A stretch of DNA of 7,367 nt from CAVQMB01 sp963713445. GTDB taxonomy: Bacteria > Pseudomonadota > Gammaproteobacteria > Competibacterales > Competibacteraceae. The notes beneath the pieces were generated by a model. It ran no database searches. It worked only from the letters and a program-made list of their open reading frames with translations, and had not been told where the DNA came from. The stretch spans positions 1 through 7,367 of the forward strand of contig CAVQMB010000027.1 in the NCBI GenBank assembly GCA_963713445.1, in the 5' to 3' direction. The position numbers and the translations under genes were made by a program. Below are positions 1 to 5,344 of this stretch, piece after piece. Each line of letters starts with the position of its first letter. Within the stretch, counting starts at the first letter, position 1.

Positions 1-107
1 TCGGCTGCTATGACTACGCGCTGGCGCTGCGAAATTCTAGCGCCTTGCCGTCCGCGTAGAGGCCTGAAATTCTTGAATGGTTCTGGGGTGAGGCGAGTTC
101 GCAAGGC
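1..107. other. Unassigned flank downstream of pilA1
   Basis: No gene is recognised here. On the plus strand a short frame ends at a TAG at 57-59 and could be the last 18 or so codons of a gene entering from the left, but the peptide is too short and unremarkable to assign. The minus strand also gives only short frames. The only structure seen is the inverted repeat listed separately. Confidence 0.4.
14..59. repeat. Possible nested inverted repeat (stem-loop)
   Basis: CTACGCG at 14-20 pairs with CGCGTAG at 53-59. Inside it GGCGCT at 23-28 pairs with AGCGCC at 39-44, leaving a 10-nt loop. The bulges are asymmetric (2 nt against 8 nt). There is no T tract, so it is not an obvious terminator, and it does not match the integron attC consensus. 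It could be a repeated palindromic element or chance in GC-rich DNA. Confidence 0.3.
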
Positions 108-131
108 AAAAAGCCCCGCTACGCGGGGCTT
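108..131 (-). terminator. Rho-independent terminator of pilA1
   Basis: Read on the minus strand, a perfect 7-bp GCCCCGC/GCGGGGC stem with a 3-nt loop (extendable by two A-T pairs) is followed at once by TTTTT. It lies about 70 bp beyond the pilA1 stop codon. The same stem sequence recurs after pilA2 with a different loop, which fits the two pilin units sharing an origin. Confidence 0.85.
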
Positions 132-200
132 AACTGTCTCAAGCCGCTAGACCCGGTTGACTGCGTCCCCATCTAATGTCGGCAACTGGAGGGGAGATAT

Positions 201-647
201 TTAGGCTAGGCTACAATACGCTGCTGGTGATTTGCATGTCCATCCGATACTTCCCGCATTAGCAGTTTTAGGGGAGAGCAGAAGTGTGCCGTTATTAATG
301 TTAGCATTGGCCTGCTGGGGCGATGCATTACTAAACGTGGCAGTAATAAGCCCACTATTGATAGTGACTTTTGACACATAGTTTCCCTGTATGGAGGTGT
401 CAGTCGCTACTCCAGCGGAAGCGTTTGTGGCTGGCATTGTGCCATGATTCGTATAGTACTCGGCGACGGCCGTTTTCGAGCCGGCCATCAGGCTCATGCC
501 CTCCGAAACCTGCGCGCGAATGGTGTAGTCCTGATAGGCCGGAATGGCGATTGCGGCCAGGATGCCGATGATCGCGACCACGATCATCAATTCAATCAGT
601 GTAAAGCCTTGCTGGGCCTGGCGTTGTTGTAACATGGCTGTCCTCAT
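201..647 (-). CDS. pilA: Type IV pilin, distal paralogue (PilA1)
   Basis: Major-pilin-type subunit of a type IVa pilus; 148 aa from ATG 647. It has a class III prepilin leader ending in Gly, cleaved before Phe by PilD. FTLIELMIVVAIIGILAAIA follows, with the conserved Glu at mature position 5 and the N-terminal membrane/assembly helix. The mature form is about 134 aa. Two C-terminal cysteines (WTC...YC) enclose six residues and should form the D-region disulfide. The N-terminal half is very close to pilA2; the C-terminal half is different and its DNA is clearly more AT-rich than the surroundings, as is common for surface-variable pilin regions. The start is uncertain: ATG 647 matches the only possible pilA2 start, but an in-frame ATG at 635 is preceded by GAGGA at good spacing and would give a 10-residue leader. 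Whether it is a major or minor pilin cannot be told from sequence. Confidence 0.93.
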   Translation of the reverse strand: MRTAMLQQRQAQQGFTLIELMIVVAIIGILAAIAIPAYQDYTIRAQVSEGMSLMAGSKTAVAEYYTNHGTMPATNASAGVATDTSIQGNYVSKVTINSGLITATFSNASPQQANANINNGTLLLSPKTANAGSIGWTCKSPAAYCSLA

Positions 648-685
648 CTGGGTTAACTGTCTATCGAGAAGCGACGCTAAATTAG

Positions 686-703
686 AAGCAGAAATCATGC
701 CGG
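686..703 (-). promoter_or_regulatory. Sigma-54 (-24/-12) promoter of pilA1
   Basis: Minus strand CCGGCATGATTTCTGCTT has the invariant GG (701-700) and GC (689-688) exactly 10 nt apart, close to the sigma-54 consensus TGGCAC-N5-TTGC. It predicts a start near 676 and a short leader before pilA1. Sigma-54 control through PilR is the known mode for pilA in Pseudomonas. The element is kept in the pilA2 copy although the bases next to it have diverged. Confidence 0.8.
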
Positions 704-754
704 AAGAGGAACCCGTGCGGCAGCGGCTAAAATCGGACGCTTGATAGCGATTTA

Positions 755-831
755 CCAGGACACAAAAAGCAACAATTTGTTTTATTTTTGTCAAAAAGTG
801 ACATAGTAGGTCAGGTGACAAATATTGTCAC
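755..831 (-). promoter_or_regulatory. Candidate PilR upstream activating region of pilA1
   Basis: On the minus strand GTGTC lies at 763-759, about 85 bp upstream of the predicted start. This matches the (C/G)TGTC element described for PilR sites in P. aeruginosa. The adjacent CTGTC of the pilA2 copy reads CTGGT here. Farther upstream, 815-831 is a 17-bp near-palindrome, one base shorter than the perfect 18-bp palindrome of the other copy. The assignment to PilR is inferred from motif and position. Confidence 0.5.
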
Positions 832-839
832 TCTCGGTG

Positions 840-1043
840 TCAGTCGATGCCCAGTTTTTTCAGTCGATAGCGCAGCGCCCGGAAGCCGCTTCCCCGGTCA
901 CCCGGCACATATTGAATACGGGCCTGGTTGGCCTCGCACAGCTCGCGGGTGATGTACAGACCGAGGCCGGTGCCCTGCGAACTGGTGGTGTGAAACGGTT
1001 CGAGCAGCTTGTCCCGGTACTGTATGCCCCGGGCCAAACGCAT
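840..1043 (-). pseudogene. Chimeric pilS'-pilR' remnant
   Basis: Left over from a duplicated pilS-pilR pair; not an intact gene. Minus strand 1016-885 is nearly identical to the pilS 3' end (3383-3252), with three visible substitutions. It encodes the F box (RDKLLEPFHTTS) and G2 box (GTGLGLYI) of the histidine-kinase ATPase domain. At CCGGAA (879-884) it switches to the pilR 3' end, giving the last 14 PilR residues (FRALRYRLKKLGID) and the pilR stop. The reading frame stays open across the join, giving a 67-aa frame from ATG 1043. Before residue 10 the match to pilS decays: the G1-box region appears only as ARGI with indels. There is no H box, no Walker motifs and no complete HTH, so kinase or DNA-binding activity is unlikely. 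It lies beyond the pilA2 terminator, and I see no convincing promoter or ribosome-binding site. Confidence 0.88.
879..1016. repeat. Direct repeat B, copy 1 (pilS 3' end)
   Basis: Same-orientation copy of 3246-3383, the region encoding the end of the PilS ATPase domain. Only about three mismatches are visible over some 130 bp. Weaker similarity runs on to about 1037. At its left edge it shares CCGGAA with both pilR (1826-1831) and pilS (3246-3251). Confidence 0.92.
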
Positions 1044-1071
1044 ACTCGTTTAGCACGAAGGTCAGCATAGT

Positions 1072-1095
1072 AGAAAAGCCCCGCGAATGCGGGGC
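1072..1095 (-). terminator. Rho-independent terminator of pilA2
   Basis: On the minus strand, a 7-bp GCCCCGC/GCGGGGC stem with a 4-nt loop is followed by TTTTCT. It lies about 40 bp after the pilA2 stop and separates this unit from the chimeric remnant and pilA1. The stem is the same as in the pilA1 terminator; the loop differs. Confidence 0.82.
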
Positions 1096-1134
1096 GATGT
1101 AGCGCCAATCACCTGGGTAGTGTGGATATGTTTA

Positions 1135-1593
1135 TCAACGACAACTTGGTGGCAGATATTTGCCGGGAACAGTCGTCGAGGATGTACCACACGTCCACTT
1201 AATGCTGCCAGCGGTAGTGTAAGCTGAAAGCACCAAAACTTTGGTGCTGATCGCGCTATTAGCTTTGTTGCCGTAAGTGATTGTGATCAGTCCGGTCGTC
1301 GTACCCACGTCAACGCTGCTTACGTAATTGCCCGTTATACTACCAGCAGAGGCGAGTCGGGCTGAGTCATTATTCGACGGGAAATGGCCGAAATTCGCGG
1401 TGAATTCGGCCATAGCCGTTTTGGCGGCTCCTGCCAAGCTCATACCCTCCGAGACCTGCGCGCGGATGGTGTAGTCCTGATACGCCGGGATCGCGATGGC
1501 GGCCAGGATGCCGATGATCGCGACCACCATCATCAGTTCGATCAGTGTGAAGCCGTGCTGGGCCTGGCGTTGCTGTAGCTTGGCTGTCCTCAT
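1135..1593 (-). CDS. pilA: Type IV pilin, pilR-proximal paralogue (PilA2)
   Basis: Type IVa pilin of 152 aa. The leader MRTAKLQQRQAQHG is followed by FTLIELMMVVAIIGILAAIA, with Glu5 present; PilD should cleave after the Gly and methylate the Phe. The mature form is about 138 aa. The C-terminal disulfide loop is longer than in PilA1: about 15 residues lie between WTC and SCR. The start is well fixed, because an in-frame TAG at 1608-1606 lies just upstream and the second ATG of pilA1 is AAG here. The start nevertheless has no good Shine-Dalgarno sequence. It sits directly downstream of pilR, with its own sigma-54 promoter in between, so it is probably transcribed separately and activated by PilR. 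It may be the parental copy, since it retains the complete pilR-pilS neighbourhood and the intact upstream palindrome; that is inference. Confidence 0.95.
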   Translation of the reverse strand: MRTAKLQQRQAQHGFTLIELMMVVAIIGILAAIAIPAYQDYTIRAQVSEGMSLAGAAKTAMAEFTANFGHFPSNNDSARLASAGSITGNYVSSVDVGTTTGLITITYGNKANSAISTKVLVLSAYTTAGSIKWTCGTSSTTVPGKYLPPSCR

Positions 1594-1631
1594 CTGGGTT
1601 AGTGTCTATCAAGAAGCGACGGATATATCTA

Positions 1632-1649
1632 ACGCAGAAATCATGCCGG
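1632..1649 (-). promoter_or_regulatory. Sigma-54 (-24/-12) promoter of pilA2
   Basis: Minus strand CCGGCATGATTTCTGCG has GG (1647-1646) and GC (1635-1634) separated by exactly 10 nt. The predicted start is near 1622, leaving roughly 28 nt before ATG 1593. The downstream gene is a pilin and a PilR gene lies next to it, which is the expected context for this promoter class. Confidence 0.82.
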
Positions 1650-1699
1650 AAGAGGAACCCGTGCGGCAGCGGCTGAAATCGGACATTGGATAGCGATTT

Positions 1700-1709
1700 G
1701 ACAGGACAC
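1700..1709 (-). promoter_or_regulatory. Candidate PilR binding motifs upstream of pilA2
   Basis: Minus strand GTGTCCTGTC holds two overlapping-phase (C/G)TGTC elements, GTGTC (1709-1705) and CTGTC (1704-1700). They lie about 78 to 87 bp upstream of the predicted start, where an activator bound to DNA would loop to sigma-54 polymerase. The motif is that reported for PilR in P. aeruginosa; use by this PilR is inferred. Confidence 0.5.
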
Positions 1710-1760
1710 AAAAAGCAACAATTTGTTTTATTTTTGTCAAAAAAAGACTTAAAAGGTCAG

Positions 1761-1778
1761 GTGACAAATATTTGTCAC
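1761..1778. promoter_or_regulatory. Perfect 18-bp palindrome between pilR and pilA2
   Basis: GTGACAAATATTTGTCAC is exactly its own reverse complement, and each arm carries the TGTCA/TGACA core. It begins 9 bp after the pilR stop and about 140 to 156 bp upstream of the predicted pilA2 start. It lacks a T tract and a GC-rich stem, so it looks more like a dimeric protein site than a terminator. The pilA1 copy (815-831) has lost one central base. Confidence 0.5.
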
Positions 1779-1786
1779 TCTCCGTG

Positions 1787-3189
1787 TCAGTCGATGCCCA
1801 GTTTTTTCAGTCGATAGCGCAGCGCCCGGAAGCTGATGCCGAGCTTTTCGGCAGCCGCGGTCTTATTGTAGCGGGTCGCCTCCAGTGCCTGGGTAATGGC
1901 GTCGCGTTCGAGTTGTTCCAGGTAGCTTTCGAGATCCCGGGTCGGCGGGTCGCCCTGTGCGGCCGGCGCTGCCGTGGCCGGCGCTGCGGTCGGACGTGGT
2001 GGATTGGACGGCGGCGGCGTCGAGGGTGCGGCAGGGCGTGCAGTAGCGGTGGGCAGATTGAGATCGGCCGGCTGGATGATCTCGCCCTCGCACAGGGTCT
2101 GGGCCCGCTCAAGGATATTTTCCAGCTCCCGCACATTGCCCGGGAAAGTCGTAACCGCGCAGGGTGTCCAGTGCGGCCGGGCTTAGCCGCGGGCTGGGCT
2201 GGCCGGACAGGGGGGCAATCTTGACCAGCGTCGCGGCGGCCAGTTCGGGGATGTCGTCGGGCCGCTCGCGCAGGCTGGGCATGCGCAGTTCGATGACGTT
2301 CAGCCGGTAATACAGATCCTGGCGGAAGCGGGACTCCTGCACCAACTGGTCGAGAACGTGGTTGGTTGCGCTGAGAATACGCACGTCGATCCCGCATCTC
2401 GCGGTGTTCGCCGATCGGCCGGACGGCCCGCTCCTGGATGGCGCGCAACAGCTTGACCTGCATCGCCGCCGGCAGCTCGCCCACCTCGTCGAGAAACAAT
2501 GTGCCACCGTTGGCGGCCTGGAACAGGCCGGCCTTGTCCTGGATGGCACCGGTGAAACTGCCCTTTTTATGGCCGAAGAACTCGCTTTCCAGCAGATGTT
2601 CGGGGATGGCGCCGCAGTTGACCGGCACGAACGGGCCATCGGCGCGGGGGCCGGTGGCGTGGATCAGCCGGGCGGCCAGTTCCTTGCCGGTACCGGATTC
2701 GCCGCCGATCAGCACCGGTGCCTGGCTGCGCGCCAGTTTGCGGATCATCTGCCGGGTCCGCTCCATGACCGCCGACTGGCCCAGCAGTTGCGGCTGGTCG
2801 GCGGCAACCGGTTGCTCAGTGGCGCTCAGGCGCAGGGCCGTGCTGACCAGGTTACGCAGCACCGCCAGCTCGAACGGCTTCTGGACGAAGTCGAAGGCGC
2901 CGCGCTTGAGTGCCTCGACGGCGCTTTCGACATTGCCGTGGGCGGTAATCACGGCGACCGGCAGGTCCGGCAAGTGCTTCTGGATGTGTGACACCAGGTC
3001 GAGGCCGTTGCCGTCTGGCAACTGCATGTCGGTGATGCAGAAGCTGAAGCGGCGCTGGCGGAGCTGGTCGCGGGCTTCCGCCAGGGTGCCGACGCCGCGG
3101 CACTGGATCCCCAGCGCGACGAAGGTCAGTTCGATCAGTTCGCGGATGTGGGGCTCGTCATCGACGATCAGGGCGTGGTGGTCGGTCAT
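1787..3189 (-). CDS. pilR: PilR, sigma-54 response regulator (two frameshifts as sequenced)
   Basis: NtrC-family activator of pilin transcription, phosphorylated by PilS; about 466 aa once corrected. Receiver domain 1-120 has D10/D11, phospho-acceptor D54, T82 and K104. The AAA+ domain has Walker A GESGTGKE (163-170), the sigma-54 loop as GSFTGA, Walker B GGTLFLDE and the RFRQDLYYRLNV segment. A Pro/Ala-rich linker (about 380-415) precedes a Fis-type HTH ending FRALRYRLKKLGID. As sequenced the frame breaks twice, each needing removal of one base: at about 2391-2397 (between REM and GIDVRIL) and in the CCC run 2139-2141 (DFPG then NVRELEN). All domains are otherwise intact, so sequencing error is likelier than decay. 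Its ATG overlaps the pilS stop by 4 bp (ATGA), indicating translational coupling. Confidence 0.93.
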
Positions 3190-4867
3190 GCGCTGGCGTG
3201 TTCTTGTGCGGAAGTCAGGCTGGATGCGCCGGGCAGGCAGCGAATCCGGAAACCGCTTTCCCGGTCACCCGGCACATATTGAATACGGGCCTGGTTGGCC
3301 TCGCACAGCTCGCGGGTGATGTACAGACCGAGGCCGGTGCCCTGCGAACTGGTGGTGTGAAACGGTTCGAACAGCTTATCCCGCTGGGTCTTGGCGATGC
3401 CCGGGCCGGCATCGCTCACTGCCAGGATGATCTGGCCGCGGGCCTGATCGGGCCAGGCCTGTAACCGGATGCGGGCATGGGTTTCGCTCGCCACCACCCC
3501 GTAGCGGCAGGCATTGGTCGCCAGATTGTCCAGGATCTGGCGGAGATGGTTGGGATCGAAGCGAACCGTCAGCCCTTCGGGCTCGACGCCAAGATCGATT
3601 TGCGGTGCCTGCTCGCTGCAGGCCATCAGGAATTCGCCGCGCCAGTCATGCAGCCACGCCAGCAGCGGGACGGATTCCGGCCGGGCCGGTTCGCGCCGGG
3701 CCAGATCCAGGACGTCGCTGATGATGCGATTGGCGCGGCGGGTGTTGGCGTGGATGATCTCGGCCAGGCGCCGGGAGGTGCTGTCATCGGCGCCGCTTTC
3801 CTGCAGCAGTTGTACGGCATGGCCGATGGCGGTGAGCGGATTGCGCAGCTCGTGGGCGATACTGGCGGACATCCGCCCCAATGCCGCCAGCTTGAGACGC
3901 TGTAGATGCTCCTCGACGGTGCGGTAATCCTCCAGCATGATCAAGGTATCGCTGCGGCTGCGGTCGCCGCCCAGCGCCGTGAACCAGACGCTGATCTCCG
4001 GCAGATGCGGTGCCGGCCGGAACGGTTCGGCGTCGGCAGTGCCACGGTCGCGCCATTGCTGCAGGCGTTTGCCCAGCACCGGGGCCAGCGTCGGCAGCGA
4101 ACTGCCCGGCGGCGCGGGGCGATCCAGCAGCGACTGGGCCGCCTCATTGGTCAGCCGTACGCTGTTGTCGGGCGCCACGGCCAGTATCCCGGACTGCAGT
4201 TGCTGGATCACGGCCTGATTGAGTTGATCGAGCTCACGCAGCGCATGTCCCTGCTGGGCGGCGAGCCGTTCGCTGCGCCGGGTGCGTTCGGCGAGGGCGT
4301 AGGTGACCAGGCCGGCGAACACGATACTGGTGACGACCAGGCTGACTCGCGACACCTGCTGAAACGGCAGGGTCAGGCCCTGGCCGACGCTGGCCGCCAG
4401 CCCGTCGCCGCGGAGCTGGCTGGTGAGCGCCGCCCAGTGGGTCCAGAGATCGACGATCAGCACCGCGAGAATGGCTGCGACGATCAGCGTCAGCAGTGAG
4501 CGTAGCGGCAACAGAATGGCTCCGGCGGCTACGGTGATGGCGATCAGCAGGAGCAATTCGCTGCCGATACCGCCGGACGCGCCGGCCAGCAGGCTGAGGA
4601 CGATGATGTCGGTCAGCGTGGCAACCTCGACCTGCAGCTGCAGCCGCGGCCACTGGGTAATGCTGACCGGTACCGCCACGATCAGCAGGCCCAGGTAGCT
4701 CAGCAACGTGGCTGTGAACAGTCCCGGCCGATAGACGCCCAGCTGCAGGGTGCATTGTCGAGGGCGAACGCCAGCAGCAGCACGGTCGCCAGGATCAGGC
4801 GGTAGTAATGAAATGTCCGGAACGCCAGCCATAGATCGAGGCTGGCAGCCCGGTCGTCCGGCATCAT
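3186..4867 (-). CDS. pilS: PilS, membrane sensor histidine kinase (one frameshift as sequenced)
   Basis: Sensor kinase partner of PilR, about 560 aa after correction. The N-terminal third has several hydrophobic segments (about residues 23-38, 50-65, 85-100, 105-120, 130-145, 175-190), matching the multi-pass membrane domain of PilS. A PAS-like region (QLQSGILAVAPDNSVRLTNEAA) and then a kinase core follow: H box SIAHELRNPLT with the phospho-His near 339, N box DNLATNACRYG, G1 SDAGPGI, F box LFEPFHTTS and G2 GTGLGLYI. One base is missing in the run at 4748-4750: upstream the frame reads FALDNAP, downstream LQLGVYRPGLF. The start is chosen at ATG 4867 because its ATGA overlaps the stop of the preceding gene; ATG 4879 or 4864 are alternatives. 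It overlaps pilR by 4 bp. Its 3' end was copied into the remnant at 879-1016. Confidence 0.92.
3246..3383. repeat. Direct repeat B, copy 2 (within pilS)
   Basis: Functional counterpart of 879-1016, encoding the F-box to G2-box end of the PilS ATPase domain. At CCGGAA (3246-3251) it carries on to the normal pilS C-terminus, while the other copy switches to pilR sequence. Confidence 0.92.
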
Positions 4868-5202
4868 ATAGGACGCCATGCGCGCTTCATTGGCTGGCGA
4901 AGCCGGGGAAGCCATCCGGGCTGCCACGTTGCGGTCAACCGGTCGGAGCCGGTGTGGCTGTGGCGTTGCGCCTGGCAGGCCGGGTCCGGACACAGGTAGC
5001 CGTGTTCGGCATCGCCGCGGGCCTCGCCGCGCGGCAGATAGACGCCGCACTGGCGGCAGCGTACGGTGTCCTGATAGACCCGCGACGAGCCCCGTTTTTT
5101 ACCAGCCGCCACCCGGTGATTGCGGCGCGCCCGCCGCTTGTAGAACCACACTGCGGCAGCGACCAGTATGACGATGAGAATCTGACGAAAGCCGATGGCC
5201 AA
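4864..5202 (-). CDS. Small membrane-anchored PP0621-type zinc-ribbon-like protein
   Basis: A 112-aa protein resembling the PP0621 family, which often lies beside pilS; its function is unknown. Residues 6-21 form one hydrophobic helix, followed by a basic stretch (KRRARRNHR), suggesting an anchor with the rest in the cytoplasm. VRCRQCGVYLPRGEA (from 47) is the family-like core: C49, C52, C71 and C76 could bind a metal. Residues after about 78 show no family character and extend the protein beyond the usual 70-90 aa as I recall it; an undetected frameshift there is possible. The start is TTG at 5202, supported by a strong purine-rich AGGGAGAGGG about 8 nt upstream. Its stop overlaps the pilS ATG 4867 as ATGA, so it appears to head the PP0621-pilS-pilR operon. 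Confidence 0.72.
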   Translation of the reverse strand: MAIGFRQILIVILVAAAVWFYKRRARRNHRVAAGKKRGSSRVYQDTVRCRQCGVYLPRGEARGDAEHGYLCPDPACQAQRHSHTGSDRLTATWQPGWLPRLRQPMKRAWRPI

Positions 5203-5344
5203 GGCTATGCCCTCTCCCTAGCAGGGTAACAAGCTACGACAATTGCATTACTATAACGCAGTCGTGTTGCCAAGTGCGGCTTGGCCCGGTGTGATCTGCT
5301 AACATGCGTCCGCGCTTAACCTAATGCTGTGGGGATGCTACGTA
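5203..5344. promoter_or_regulatory. Divergent intergenic region, PP0621-pilSR / sucCD
   Basis: These 142 bp must hold the promoters of both divergent operons. A TATAGT-like -10 is seen on the minus strand at 5255-5250, and an overlapping TATAAC on the plus strand at 5252-5257. Neither has a convincing -35 at normal spacing, so exact promoters are not claimed. No terminator or operator is evident. Confidence 0.35.

Larger units (their letters stand above)
465..884. repeat. Direct repeat A, copy 1 (pilA 5' half, promoter, pilR tail)
   Basis: Matches about 1411-1831 in the same orientation. It spans the pilin N-terminal coding half, the whole upstream region and the last 14 codons of pilR. The copies differ by scattered substitutions and small indels, most visibly at 671-690 and 797-809, so this is an aged duplication, not a recent or collapsed repeat. 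Confidence 0.9.
1411..1831. repeat. Direct repeat A, copy 2
   Basis: Partner of about 465-884. Here the repeat runs on into intact pilR, whereas copy 1 switches to pilS sequence at CCGGAA. The offset between copies is 946-947 bp; the one-base change comes from the indel in the palindrome. Confidence 0.9.

Noticed and set aside
10..149. Plus-strand Arg-rich frame starting at ATG 10
   Set aside because: It runs through the pilA1 terminator hairpin, lacks a ribosome-binding site and has a composition typical of non-coding GC-rich DNA.
648..821. N-terminal extension of pilA1 to 821 (58 extra residues)
   Set aside because: The extension covers the sigma-54 promoter and upstream sites, has no pilin character, and pilA2 has an in-frame stop just upstream of the equivalent start.
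825..1070. Plus-strand frame of 81 codons across the remnant
   Set aside because: Antisense reading of the pilS/pilR fragments; no start signals and no protein family resemblance.
1761..1778. Palindrome as a pilR terminator
   Set aside because: The arms are AT-rich and no T tract follows on the minus strand.
600..1900. Assembly error as the source of the pilin duplication
   Set aside because: The repeat copies differ by many substitutions and small indels, and the two pilins have unlike 3' halves, which a mis-joined assembly of one locus would not produce. It is not fully excluded, given the homopolymer indels elsewhere.
2362..3319. Long plus-strand frames opposite pilR (2362-2991 and 2438-3319)
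   Set aside because: They are mirror frames of a high-GC gene whose minus-strand product is clearly PilR; they show no recognisable domain.
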